The notes below the pieces were generated by a model. It did no database searches. It was not told where the DNA came from and saw only the letters and a program-made list of their open reading frames with translations. Both the position numbers and the translations under genes were made by a program. From positions 2,170,001 through 2,234,000 of the forward strand of contig CM040106.1 in NCBI GenBank assembly GCA_022496805.1: a stretch of 64,000 nucleotides of DNA, written 5' to 3'. Shown here in pieces: positions 10,977-21,416 of this stretch. The stretch's first letter is position 1; each line of letters opens with the position of its first letter. The stretch comes from Pohlia nutans. Its lineage: Eukaryota; Streptophyta; Bryopsida; Bryales; Mniaceae.

Positions 10977-12065
10977 GATCAGACTGTGGGGTGCATTTTT
11001 TTCAAATGAGCACAACTAGACTATCAACTGGTGAGTTAGTTTTGTGGAAGGTGAAATATTGTTTTCTGTTCTTCTTAGTTCAATGTTAGTTTAATGGAAT
11101 ATTTTTTGTGGTTTTTATTTATCATTGTATTTTTTTATGCAATATTATGTTTATGAATTAAGACTTCTGGTGATGTAATTTTATTTGCATTGTTATTTAA
11201 AATTTTAGTTCTATAATTTATTAGCTTAGTTTTATTAATTAATGTTGAGTTTATTCATGAATTTTAGTTCTTCCTTTTGGCTCTTAAGGGTTAGGGTTTA
11301 CCTGGAAAGCATTATGCAACTGGATTTAGGGATTAAGGGATAGAAGGGATTAAAGGCTGGATTATGGATTAAGGGCTGGATTATGGATTTAGGGCTGGAT
11401 TATGTATTAAGGGCTGGAATTGATTGTCACTTAGTGCATGATGTTGATAGGACTACTATGATAGCTTAGATGGGGATTCTTGGGTGATGATTGCTGATAG
11501 ATAAAGGGAATCTATGAGCATTTCTAATCGATGTTAGGATTTCACTGAGTGCAGGGCGAGGCTCGTGGTTGAAATGAGAGAAATGTGGATTTTGAATTCC
11601 CATAAAGGGATCTTCTGCCGCCGGTGGTGATTTGGGGCTGTCTCCTTCCGGTTGCACCCTAAACCCTAATTGCTCATTTTTAAGGTATAAAACCGAGATC
11701 TTTTGCCACCCCTTTTGCACATTGTTCCACCCTTTCTTCCCAGCATTCTGCCTCCCCTTTTGCGCATTCAAACCCTAAATCCCCATTGTGGTTCGTACTC
11801 CCTCAATTTGCCCCTTCTCATCTGTTGGTAAGCAATTGTGCGCGACCCTAAACCCTGTATTTGTTTCCAAATTGCGTGATTGTGTTGTGTTCTAGTTGAT
11901 TAGCGTGCTCAATTTCTCCTAGTTGCGTGCTGATTTGCTTTTAGTTGTAGTGCGTGCTGGATTGCTTTTAGTTTCATTGCGTGCTCATCTCTGCTTGTAT
12001 TTATCTACGTCCTTCTTTGAGCGCTAATTTTCTAGGGTTTCACTGTCATCTAGCTGCACTTTAGG
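10977..12065. other. AT-rich spacer and possible 5' leader with telomere-type motifs
   Basis: No supportable gene. 11.0-11.28 kb is AT-rich. From 11.28 kb there are scattered AAACCCTAA-type boxes (about 11288, 11661, 11771, 11851, 12037). Such 'telo boxes' are common in plant 5' leaders and promoters. The stretch 11.7-12.06 kb is pyrimidine-rich and could be the leader, with an intron, of the ORF remnant at 12066. Confidence 0.4.
11349..11424 (+). repeat. 19-bp tandem repeat, about four copies
   Basis: Units of ATTAAGGGCTGGATTATGG at 11349, 11368, 11387 and 11406 differ by one or two bases each. They are non-coding. Confidence 0.8.
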
Positions 12066-12758
12066 GTGAAGATGCAAGGAGAGGAGGTGACTATGATGGA
12101 AGAGAACGTGGGGACTGTAGGCCCGGGATTCCTACATCGACCTGGAGGCGCTGTTGAGGGAGCAATTGGAGGCGCTGTGGAGGTAGTGGTTCGAGGTGCT
12201 GTGGAGGGAGCGGTTGGAGGCGCGGCGGAAAAGCAGGCTGCCACGGACTTGGAGGTTGAGCGCGCGCGTCTGACCCACATGGTCACCGAGGTATTTGGCA
12301 CATGGATGCTGAGCCGCTGCAAGGACCCTAAACAACAGCCTTGGTCTCGTGTGGAGTTGCCGGATGAGGAGCGCGCCAAGAATTTGAAGCTTCTTCCACC
12401 GTTCCTGCTCATCAACCAGGAGGCTCGAGAATTTGTGGGCAAAACCGTGGAATTTGGTGCGTTTTAGCTTGCACAAGCTGATGTTGCTGCTTTTCCTCCA
12501 CGTCCTCGTGCTGCTCGAAGACAGGCCATTGTCCAGCGCTTTGACGCGCACATGGAGTTGTTGCAAAAGTCCAGGGTTTTACATCACCCGATGCCAAACC
12601 GCCTTCGCACAGGCCCTTTCTCACGCCTCGACGTCACGGACCTATATGCATTATGTTTGCACCTCAAGTCAGGCTGGCCGCAAGAATACATTGTTTGTGA
12701 TACTGATTGTGCGGCGGACAATGTGAGAGTTTGGGTAACCCTTATTCTCAGATATTGA
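12066..12758 (+). pseudogene. Unrecognised protein-coding remnant with one in-frame stop
   Basis: ATG at 12066 opens a 133-codon frame that closes at TAG 12465-12467 but continues open in the same frame to 12758. The N-terminus has a Gly/Ala/Val/Glu repeat (GAVEGAIGGAVE). Next come LTHMVTEVFGTWMLSRC, LPPFLLINQEAREF and, after the stop, AHMELLQKSRVLHHPMPN and LYALCLHLKSGWPQEYIV. A GTGAGA after GACAAT (12720) could be a splice donor, so the last codons may be intron. The composition is protein-like and differs from the AT-rich flanks. I recognise no family. A transposon ORF is plausible given the setting. The single stop suggests recent loss or a stop gained in one copy. Confidence 0.35.
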
Positions 12759-12759
12759 T

Positions 12760-14284
12760 GTTTGTAGGTTTTTCATGCAGTAAATTGCTTGTTTCTTTAC
12801 TGCATGGTTGCACATTAATCTCAGGAACAGGGTGATATAGTTTTCCTTTTTTTTGCCCCTAAACCCTAACCTTGCATAGGTTTGTATATAAGCCAATGAA
12901 CTTGCGCATGGCTGCAGTGGTTGAGGGATTTTTTGATACTTGGGCGCCGACTTTTACGGAGCGGTTGTTGTGTTTGTGAACACACGTTCATTCTCGTTTG
13001 AGAATACAAGTGCCCAGATTTTTCTTGTGTAATTCTATTTGTTCTTTGACTCCACTTACGATCACATGATATAATCTTGTCTTCATGATTGTGTTGAACC
13101 TATTGTGCTGCCTTTTGTATTGGAATCAGTGTTGAATTGAGGTGATGATGCTCGTCACAATTGTATGTTGTGTATGTGTAAACTAGCTGCAGTTGAAGGA
13201 GTTCTCGTGGTATTCTTTACATACACAGTCGGGTGATTTGGTTAACTAGTGTGATTTGGTTAAGGAAAATGGAGTGTTTGTAATCACAGGTTCTAGACTG
13301 TGTTTTTGCAATGGTATGTACGGTCTCATGTGCGGTCTCTGCTTTTTGTTGTACCCAATCCTTAAACCACGATTTAAACATTTAGTATACTACTAAATTA
13401 ACTTTTATTACTTAAAAAGAATATAGACTACAAAGAATTGCAGTGACATGGGCAATATAAGTAATGGTAGGGTGCAAAAGAATAGGCCATTTTAGACAAT
13501 TAAGCAATTATAGGGAACCTTTAATTCGTGCCTTGGAGGTAAATAGCTCCCAAACAAATACCCCTCGGCCGCACGTGGTGCACAAAAACACTATATAGTA
13601 CCCCACCCGTGCTTGGAACTACCAGTACTGGACTTGTAAACCGGGCTTTACTGTTTACAGTAAAACAGTCAAAAGATATTACACTGCACTAACAACTGAC
13701 ACAGGTAAAAAGAAAGATAAGGCCCATAACCTATTCAAAATAGCTCATGTATTCATTGACGACAAACCAAGTATGCAAGCACTTGGTAGACTTTCAATAC
13801 ACACGGCAAGAGTACTGGAAACACGCAGCCACAGGTGTATTAAAATACAAAAGGATCAAGGATCCTTACAACGTCCTTAGGCAAGAACAAGCGTTCCTCT
13901 ACTGCTAGAGGATGCTCACGACGCTCACTCAGTTCGCTTTAGTGCAACAAAATTAGCTATTGGACAAGAGAAAGAGTACAAGCTGCGTCATTGGTCTTTG
14001 TCCCACATGAACTGGGCGGGAGCTTTTGGTATCATGATGAGTTCATGTGGGCGGCCAAATTCAAACTGGGTCTATCTATCGGCTTGTTGCTTCATGACAG
14101 GTGTAGGCAGTTCATACCGTATAGCCGTGCTGGTTACTTCTGATACTCCCCTTCTTCCATCCGATGGAAAGAACTCGAGCACACATGTAGGGTGACATGG
14201 TACTTTGAGGCATATACAATACAATAGTGATACACACTAAAGGAGGGTGCTATTAATAATCTTAGGCATACCTTGAAGCTTAGG
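12760..14284. other. Non-coding stretch
   Basis: No supportable gene on either strand. It is AT-rich, with one CCCTAAACCCTAACC telomere-type match at about 12858. Open frames here are short and lack coding character. Confidence 0.5.
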
Positions 14285-14410
14285 AAAAAATGCAGTAGGG
14301 AGTCATTCAAGACTATAGAGTAATATGCATGACTACAAGGCATCATGACGATGACTCCAGAGTGTTATATTACTCCTGAGTGTCACATAAATCACTCCAC
14401 TTAGTCATTT
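14285..14410 (+). repeat. Dispersed fold-back repeat, copy 1
   Basis: It aligns in direct orientation with 15320-15435 (shared AAGACTA, GATGACT, AGAGTGTT, GTGTCACATA, CACTCC and CTTAGT blocks in order). It contains the inverted arms GAGTAATAT and ATATTACTC. Confidence 0.6.
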
Positions 14411-14843
14411 TAGGAAAAAATTGTTTGCTTTATTCCTTGATTTATATAAGAATTGATTGAATAATATTGGTGATGGATTAGAAAAACTTGATTGTACAAA
14501 TATGATAAAGAATTTAAAAAAATATTGCAAACCAGAAATATTGCAGATAGGAGATGAAATAATGGGTCTTCAAGTATTTGATACGTAACCAACTATGTTT
14601 TTGATTATATCATCACAGACATAAAATTAATCATACAATCTTCAAATGCATGTACAGAAAACAGTACAAGTTCACTGGTACCCCACACACAAAACGACAC
14701 GGATTTCGGAACGAGTATGAATATTTTCAATACTTCACTGAAGTTTTGTACATTACACATAAATTGCTGTCAAAAACCTTGCTGTGTCCCTAGACCTAGG
14801 ATCCATGGGTGTCATCTAACAAATCCTCTAAGAGTACTTGAGA

Positions 14844-15134
14844 CTACTCTTTCAGCTGTAATGCCTTTTGTAGTATGACATCTGATTGAAGGAGCATATC
14901 CATAAGTATCTTTTTGTTCCATACATTTTTCCTCTTCTTTGTTTTCTCAACAACGTCCGCATCTTCTTTATGCTTTTTAATAAGACAAGACCCTTGACAT
15001 ATGAGGCAATTACATTTATTTTTGCCCTCGGAAATGCCATCAGACTGCTCACTCTGCATATCTACCGAAGGCTCTTCATTCATACTATCCCTTTGATTGC
15101 TACCTTTGGAATTACTGTCCCGCATGTTGGCCAT
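14844..15134 (-). CDS. Small hypothetical protein with a Cys cluster
   Basis: ATG at 15134 opens 96 codons ending in TAG at 14844. The protein has a Ser/Asn/Glu-rich start (MANMRDSNSKGSNQRDSMN), then a cysteine cluster CNCLICQGSCLIKKH that could bind zinc, then a basic stretch KTKKRKNVWNKKILMDMLL and a helical end. The arrangement of Cys cluster followed by basic residues is seen at the start of several plant transposase and DNA-binding proteins, but I cannot name a family. It lies between two copies of a fold-back repeat, so it may be the remnant of a DNA transposon. It could also be a chance frame. Confidence 0.3.
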   Translation of the reverse strand: MANMRDSNSKGSNQRDSMNEEPSVDMQSEQSDGISEGKNKCNCLICQGSCLIKKHKEDADVVEKTKKRKNVWNKKILMDMLLQSDVILQKALQLKE

Positions 15135-15319
15135 GCTGATATAGATCGTGCGATGTTGTGTGAGCCTACATGCGCACTTCTGATGAAGTTTGCGGTGTTC
15201 AAATTACACTAGTATCTACAACAATGATTTACAATGGGAATTAATTTCTGCACTATACATCAAACATTTCAGAATTTCGGCTAGGCCGTGTGGAAAGGCT
15301 ATGCGTAGGAAAATTTTCA

Positions 15320-15435
15320 AGAGAGAGTTATACAAGACTACAGAGTCATATAGATGAATATAGGGCGTCATCAGGATGACTGGAGAGTGTTGTATAACTC
15401 ATGGGTGTCACATACAGCACTCCGCTTAGTTGTCT
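15320..15435 (+). repeat. Dispersed fold-back repeat, copy 2
   Basis: Partner of 14285-14410. Inverted arms GAGTTATACAA and TTGTATAACTC lie about 50 bp apart, so the DNA strand or RNA could fold into a hairpin. Confidence 0.6.
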
Positions 15436-16440
15436 GTGTGACTAAGGGCGTAGTCAACGGAGGTACACGTGGCACCTGTTGACCAAGCCACCATTTTAAG
15501 CAACACTCAAGCAATACTCAAGCTTCCACCATTTCAAGAAATACTCACGCAGCTTGAATGATGGCGCCTTCACCTCCAGCATACGAGCGGTTGAGGAGCA
15601 GGACGATTCTAGAAAACTTTGCAATTTTGGCAAGTTTGGGGTTGCCTTCAAACGGCCAAAAGACAAGAGGTGAGTGCTAACTTGATCAAAGTGCATTGTC
15701 TAGTTCGTGGTTCTTTGAAATTGTCTCCGCCTGCGCCCAATTCTTCAAGTAAAAACGCGGCTTCAGAAGTTGCAGGGTTTGCGGATACACTCCCGCCCGC
15801 GCCAAATTTGTGAAAAAACACACGACTTGCTAGAAGTTGCAGGGTTTGTGCATACACTCCAGTCCGCTAGGGTTTGCGCATACACGCCAGTTCGCTAGTT
15901 GTTTGAGCATACACTCCAGTTCCTACTAGTGTTTGCGCATACACTCCAATCTCGGCAACTCCGCCACCGGATGCTGGTACTCCGCCACCGCTTGTTGGTA
16001 CTCCGGTGTCAGTTGTGTAACCGAGCTACAATTATCACAAAATTTAGTGCGCTACTAGTGTCGCCTCGCAGCAAAGAGGAGCTTAAGGTGGTCAAGGGTT
16101 TTAATTTCATACTCGGCCGCGCAAGCCCCGTGTGAGTTGGTAAGCCGCTTCACTTTGTCGCATCCTCCAGGTGACTTGTTGCCAGAACGACGTGAGCAGT
16201 GAGGGAAACCCTAAGCTTGAAACCCTAATAAAGGTTGAGGCTGTGCTAGAGGCGATGACGCATTACAGTCATGTTGGCAGGGTTTTGTGGCTCCCGTGAG
16301 TAATGTTGCACAACCGCGAAGATCCCTCGAGTGATGCAGTGATTCTCACTGAGTCCGTGGGGTCTCTTGCTGCAGACATCGTGACTCTCTGGAGTCACAT
16401 TTTGCTGCCATTGAGACCCCGAGTAGTCGTATCTTTGTGT
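15436..16440. other. Non-coding stretch with short tandem motif
   Basis: No convincing gene. At 15770-15955 the motif GGGTTTGCGCATACACTCCAG recurs about five times with variation and irregular spacing (named here by its core TTTGCGCATACACTCC). Next to it is a short CTCCGCCACCG / GGTACTCCG repeat near 15960-16010. Confidence 0.5.
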
Positions 16441-16444
16441 GGAT

Positions 16445-16651
16445 ATGGATAATTTTGTTGGTAAAGTGATAAGAGATGTTGCTAATATACTGGATGAGAA
16501 GCAAATTGAAGTGTTCCGTGCAATTGCGTGTTTCCCGGCAATTACGATGCCGGTGTTGGAAATGACTTCCATAGAGATCGCAGATGTTGTTGAGAGCAGT
16601 CGTACCGTGCCCTTGCAAGAGCCTTGCACCGCCAAGCCAACGCGCACGTGA
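16445..16651 (+). CDS. Short unrecognised ORF, doubtful
   Basis: ATG at 16445 (MDNFVGKVIRDVANILDEKQ) runs 68 codons to TGA at 16649-16651. The first 25 residues look helical and amphipathic, but nothing identifies a family and both flanks are non-coding. It may be an exon or a chance frame. Confidence 0.2.
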   Translation: MDNFVGKVIRDVANILDEKQIEVFRAIACFPAITMPVLEMTSIEIADVVESSRTVPLQEPCTAKPTRT

Positions 16652-17274
16652 CAAACGTAGAGGAGGCTCCTAACCGACTCCGAGTGTGGTGATGAGGAAG
16701 ACGGTGAAGACGAACGCGTAGTGGAGCTGTTGAAATCAAATCAAAGAAAGGCAAGAATTTCATCTCCAATTTGAAACCGCAGTTTTTACGTATTTTTGGA
16801 ATGCATGGAAGTATTTCTTGTTTGCCTTGGACCAAGCTATTTTCCATACACGTGTAATTGTTATGTTTGGAATCTCCATAGAGTTTCGAAGTTTGCCATC
16901 TCTTTTAGACTGTCGCTAAGTTAATAAAAAGTTTGAATTTCAATTTTTGTATGAAAAATGAAATGGCTTAGAGATGATCAGTTTTAATGCTTTTTTGCAA
17001 ATTTGAGGCAGAATATGAATCTAAGAAGTATGTGTGTACCCGTAGACTCTTGAAGTCAGGAGGCATTTACTTCCTGGTAATAATTATTAGTCCGATCTCT
17101 AATTCTTGTGGCCCTCATTGTTGTTTTGTTTGCTATTCCACTACCAAAAAGAAGGGTGTTGTTCTTACACTCAATTCGAGATTGTTTCTGTGTCAAAAGT
17201 TTGTTTTTTTTGACACAAAAATGTTGAATGCAATATCGAGAAAAGAGTGTTAGAAACAACCCCTTCTTTGGGTA
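16652..17274. other. Non-coding AT-rich stretch
   Basis: No gene seen. A small hairpin, GTGTCAAAA with TTTTTGACAC across a short T-rich loop, lies at 17191-17218. Confidence 0.5.
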
Positions 17275-17583
17275 CATTGAATGGCGTATTTAGTGTCCAG
17301 GGAGAATTGATATCTTTTACCACAATTCATTCAAAGGTGAAGAAAAATAGTGTCCCTTAACATTCAATGGGAGTTTGTCACTTGTCATTCTCACTTTCAT
17401 TGAGAGTGCCATGTTAATGAGAGTGACATGAGGTTTTATGCCATGTTTATTATAAAGTTGCCATATGTCATTGGAACACTACATTCGTTTCTTTTTTCTT
17501 ACAAGGGCACTTTATCTTCCTAAAATTAAGTAGTGTCTGGATTGAAAAATAGTGTCCCGGGACACTAAATACGCCATTCAACG
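17275..17583. mobile_element. 309-bp MITE with about 29-bp terminal inverted repeats
   Basis: The left end begins CATTGAATGGCGTATTTAG and the right end, read on the other strand, begins CGTTGAATGGCGTATTTAG. The match continues through AGTGTCC to about 29 bp with two mismatches. TA dinucleotides at 17273-17274 and 17584-17585 could be the target duplication, which would fit the Tc1/mariner type. There is no coding capacity, and the interior is AT-rich with further AGTGTCC copies. A small non-autonomous DNA transposon is the simplest reading. The superfamily is uncertain. Confidence 0.75.
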
Positions 17584-17756
17584 TAGTATATATTTTAACC
17601 CCTCTACAATTTGTGTACAAAATATTCTCTAAGACTCTCATTTTTGCTATGGACAATAGATTTATTTTTTAATTAATAATTTTGTAAAAAATAAAACTTC
17701 TCTTTTTAAAATTATTTTTGGCGATCTTGGCGGCCAGGCATGGTACTTGATTTGCA

Positions 17757-17888
17757 CCTAGGGCCCTTTTGTTTTTTGTGAACAAGTTACTCAACTTGAG
17801 TGGGCTTCGTGCAACATTACTCAACTTGCATGGGCCAAGCCCACTTAAGTTGTGTAAACGTTTATCACAAGAAAACAAAGCTAGGGCC
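17757..17888. mobile_element. Short fold-back element (about 130 bp)
   Basis: The left arm (CCTAGGGCCCTTTTGTTTTTT, continuing to TTGAGTGGGCTT) and the right arm (AAGCCCACTTAAGTTGTG, continuing to ACAAAGCTAGGGCC) are imperfect reverse complements of about 50 bp each around a loop of about 30 bp. Most of the element would fold into a hairpin. There are no ORFs. The AGGGCC ends resemble hAT-type MITEs, but no clear target duplication is visible. Confidence 0.6.
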
Positions 17889-18555
17889 ATTAAGGGGAAA
17901 AACAATCCTCTTTCCTTGTAACGGACAGTAACAGCACTTAATCATGAACTCCGATCTTTGCAAGGGAGGGAATTACATTGATTATGGATACTAAATGACC
18001 TATCTCTACTGTTTTTTGATGTTGCTTAAGCATATGTCCTCTTACTCTACCCAAATCTTGAAACAATACAGATATCAAGAAATGAAACGAAGAATTTTCT
18101 ACGTTTGAATTGATCGGTTGTGAGTCTGTTGTTGTTGAGCAATAACCATGATATCCGCAGTAGAGTAGTGAGAGATTGCAAGAGCTCATAATTGTAATTC
18201 TTCTCACGAGTTGATACAAGTAAGAAGTAGCTGAACGGGGTATAAAAGTGTCCATACTGTCTTTGCGGAAATATAACTGCTTTGAGCCATGTTTTTGTAA
18301 ACACGCCTGCCTACATCTTGAATATGACTGTCTGTAGACATATTCTCTGAAATAAGAATGCAGTCATCGTAAAGTATGTACAATTTTGCACAACCATGTT
18401 CTAGATTTTAGTTACCCAGTACATATTTTCCCCGGCTTCATTTTCATAGTAGCCATTTCACCAGATCCCAAGCTGCAATCATGAATACTTTCTTTTGGTT
18501 GACAAAAAAATTGTCTCTTTTAAGGGGAGCGTGATTCTTCTGATAAGCCTAGGTC
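17889..18555. other. Non-coding stretch
   Basis: No supportable gene or repeat. Confidence 0.5.
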
Positions 18556-19403
18556 GTGGGCGACGGACCATTTTCAAAAGAAAAACAAAATGTCTTCATC
18601 GAGGCGGGGGGGAGCAACAGCAAAGCGCTCGAGGAGGAGCTTGTGGAGGTGTCACCGAGCTTGCAAGAAACCCAGATCGAGGAAGAGGAGGAAGAGGCAT
18701 CGAAAGATGAGTACGGTGATGAGGAAGTAGAGGACAGATCGGTCGAAGGAACACAAGGTTCATGAACGAGATCAAATTGAAGGAACTGAAAGTACTGAGG
18801 CGGATGGCTGAGCAGGGTGCAGATTCTCGTGGCTTGCGCGAGGAATTGCGGAATGTCGGTGCCTCCCCACGCCGGCAGTCCTAGTTGAAGGGTTTGAGGT
18901 GGCAAGTGAAGAGAAGCGACAAATTTGACACTCGATTGTGGGTTGAAGTGGACAATGAAGGAACGCCGACGGAGACACACACGCCGGATTCGCTCACCAA
19001 ATTATGGGGCTATTCCCGTGACTTGGACTAGAGCATCGACGACTTCAAGCAACATCCTCGAACGCACTTAATGGCGAACAAGGACAAGATGGCGGCACAA
19101 TACAAATACCACTGGGGACTACGCGACGTTCCCGAGGACGTATTCTTGTGAATACTCCAGGGACAAATGTGGACGAAGAGGGCTAACATGAAGAAAATAC
19201 TCCATAGGGGCGACCCTCTTCTGGGGTACTGCAGGAAAGAGCATGTGGAGAATTTCAAGAAATTGATAGTGAGGGAGGACAAGAAGGCGGAGGCCGAACA
19301 GATGAAGAACGTGCGATGCATTGTCGCAAACGTCTCGCACTCCGGTCGTTCAGAAGGAGAAGTGCGATTGCGACTGGTGAGTGACCCTAAACTTGCGCTG
19401 TGA
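18556..19403 (+). pseudogene. Unrecognised coding remnant (acidic N-terminal part, basic C-terminal part)
   Basis: A frame from 18556 reads a Glu-rich acidic region (QIEEEEEEASKDEYGDEEVE) to TGA at 18763-18765. Other frames then give KELKVLRRMAEQGADSRGL, DTRLWVEVDNEGTPTETHT and, at 19167-19403, a Lys-rich MWTKRANMKKILHRGDPLL and VREDKKAEAEQMKNVRCIV. The composition is protein-like and clearly unlike the flanks, but stops and shifts break it at least four times. I do not recognise it. It may be the middle of a transposon protein. Confidence 0.3.
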
Positions 19404-19712
19404 CCCAAACTGTGATGACAACATGCCTATCTCACACAGGTCACTGCACGCACTGACATTTCTAGGTAGAGTGACTGCACGCAGTGATATTTCCTTGGTA
19501 AGTGACTGCCCAGTGTCGTATTCTACAGTGCCTTCTATCGAGAACATGACTGGACAGCTTCATGTTTGAAACCTGCTCTTAATGCAACCATGTGAGTACA
19601 CAGAGGTGTTCTCTGGTCTCTGGTTGCGAATACCATCCTCCTTTACGTAACCTTGCAATATTCCATGGATGTATCTCGTTGATCCTGGCTTTGATATTTG
19701 ACGATTGGACAG
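19404..19712. other. Stretch rich in GTCACTG / CAGTGA motifs
   Basis: No gene. The motif ACTGCACGCA(C/G)TGA and close variants recur at about 19443-19530. Related GTCACAG and CAGTAATGTA motifs recur at 20.85-21.05 and 21.42-21.58 kb. The pattern is like the sub-terminal repeats of plant CACTA (En/Spm) elements, but CACTA ends were not found. Confidence 0.35.
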
Positions 19713-20130
19713 ATGCTTCTCTCGCAGGCTGCAGAGTTAGACCGCCCATCAACCCAGTTGGAAATTGAGGCAGAGCTTGCGACACCAGAGAAATCAGGCC
19801 GGCCTCAAACGTCCTCTTCAAGGGGGGGTCCGGCAAATGCACGAGGCCTCGCACCTTGGAGGGCTGCCATGGACGCACGCATGGACGGTATCGCAGGCAA
19901 GGTGGATGACATGAAGGCCACTATTAGGGTTTTGCTCCAAGAGGTCCGGACACTAAAACCGCCTTTAACACCACACGAATCGTGGGAAGTGGGGAACACA
20001 AGGTTGGAGGAGTCCCACCCGCCAACAGTGGCTCTACCGGCAATAGCGCCGGCAGTCGTGGACCGAGTGTGGCCAAAGGAGGTCCACGTGACAGACGAGG
20101 AGGTACCACACGCATATCACAGAGAGTAGT
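19713..20130 (+). CDS. Putative exon with short coiled coil, possible transposon ORF
   Basis: From ATG 19713 the frame reads QMLLSQAAELDRPSTQLEIE, a Ser/Gly/Arg-rich linker, then a predicted coiled coil MDGIAGKVDDMKATIRVLLQ, and ends HVTDEEVPHAYHRE with TAG. It precedes two further plus-strand ORFs (20587-20850 and 21048-21416), and all three might be exons of one gene. The third resembles the C-terminal domain of plant En/Spm TNP1-type proteins, and a coiled coil would suit oligomerisation of such a DNA-binding protein. No family match is recalled for this part. Confidence 0.3.
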
Positions 20131-20217
20131 CACAAATGAGCCATCGCAGGTCACAGAGAGTAGTCACAAATGAGCCATCGTAGGTCACAGAGAGTAGTCA
20201 TAAATGCGCCATTTCTG
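20117..20217 (+). repeat. 34-bp tandem repeat, three copies
   Basis: Units starting TCACAGAGAGTAGTCA at 20117, 20151 and 20185. The first two are nearly identical and the third has diverged. They overlap the end of the preceding ORF. Confidence 0.85.
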
Positions 20218-20586
20218 CAAAGCTCGCCATCCAGCATTGGATATGGAGAGCATGGCTATATAATTTGTCAAAGTATTCTTTTGAGACACTTATTTTGAGG
20301 TTATGTCTAGTAATATGAAAGAAATTGGAGCTTCTTTCTAAAAAAAAAAACAAAAATCCCATGGATCGCCATGTTATTTCTAGCACGTGTAGAAGAGGAA
20401 GTGGCTCAATGGAATGAAGAAATAGCCCAGTATTGCAATGAAACCATTAGTCTGAAATAAGAATTGTCATGAAAGGACAGGAAATGTGCTTACTTATGAC
20501 TCATTGACTCTTGACTTCCCTTAAACGCGTAGCATCAGGGGACCACGAACTTGGTGAAGCCCGGTGGCTCTGGGAAAAGTTTTCCA

Positions 20587-20850
20587 ATGGATCCCGCTAC
20601 AGGGGTCGCGACCGAGGTGGTCGAGCACTCCTGTGAGAGTGCCCCACCGGACCCCTCCTCAGCTGCCATCGCAGCCCAAGCGCCGACGAAGAAGGAGAAA
20701 CAAGCGCCAAAGAAGAGGAAGGGTGAGGCCGAGAAGCTATTGGAGGATCAGTTGGGTCGCAGCAAGCGCCGCTCGACCGCGAAAGATAAGGTGACCTTGC
20801 AATCATCTCTAACTCTGTACAAGACTTATTTGCGTAAAACCGCAGAGTAA
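20587..20850 (+). CDS. Putative exon, basic Lys/Arg-rich segment
   Basis: An open frame (from TTG 20551; first ATG 20587) encodes Ala/Pro-rich residues, then KKEKQAPKKRKGEAEKLLED and SKRRSTAKDK, which look like nuclear localisation or DNA-binding clusters, and ends LYKTYLRKTAE with TAA. Its place between the coiled-coil ORF and the TNP1-like ORF on the same strand suggests a shared gene. The flanking sequence with CAGTAATGTA motifs may be intronic. Function is unknown. Confidence 0.3.
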   Translation: MDPATGVATEVVEHSCESAPPDPSSAAIAAQAPTKKEKQAPKKRKGEAEKLLEDQLGRSKRRSTAKDKVTLQSSLTLYKTYLRKTAE

Positions 20851-21047
20851 TGATCAGAGCAGGCAATGTTGTTGAGGTCACTGGATTTTTTTGTGATCAG
20901 TAATGTACCCATATTGTCAGTCAAGGTTTTCAGTAGTGTACCCAGTGATTAGTAATGTGTTTGCAGTGAATGTCACAAGGATCAGTAAGGTCTAGGTGTT
21001 ATGTCACAGGGTTCAGTAATCTATCCCTAGCATGAAGGACGTTTGAA

Positions 21048-21416
21048 ATGCAGCCGCAGGAACTTGAAACGGTGCAGCCGGTGGTGGAAGCCGCACCCAC
21101 AGCTTTGGCCCCCCGGTCAAAGGTGAAGTTAATGGACTTTGACGATCTTTTGAAGCCCAAGGACACCGTTGTAGCTCACGGCGTTATCATGAGCGTTGCA
21201 GGAGGCACCCTGCACTGCCGTTTGATCAAGGATGGCATGGCATCAGTCATGATTACCGCGGTAGAACCCAGATCGGAAGAGATTGGCCTCTATGAGCTTA
21301 ACGAAAATGACAATCCAGTTTTAGATCGCTTCGGTGCTGCTCTCAACAGCATCACCAAGTGGCCTGTTGCCGCATTGGAGGCAGCCTATATGGCACGACT
21401 GCAAAAGAGAAGGTGA
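21048..21416 (+). CDS. ORF resembling the C-terminal domain of plant En/Spm TNP1-type proteins
   Basis: ATG 21048 to TGA 21414-21416, 122 residues. The block KDTVVAHGVIMSVAGGTLH, a hydrophobic strand ASVMITAVEP, acidic loop YELNENDNPVL and SITKWPVAALE follow the order seen in the plant transposase TNP1/En/Spm C-terminal domain: 'VA.G...S..G..LG', then alternating valines, then '..WP...'. In CACTA elements this protein binds sub-terminal repeats and assists transposition. Many short direct repeats flank this ORF, which fits. The resemblance is by eye and modest, and CACTA termini were not located. Confidence 0.35.
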   Translation: MQPQELETVQPVVEAAPTALAPRSKVKLMDFDDLLKPKDTVVAHGVIMSVAGGTLHCRLIKDGMASVMITAVEPRSEEIGLYELNENDNPVLDRFGAALNSITKWPVAALEAAYMARLQKRR

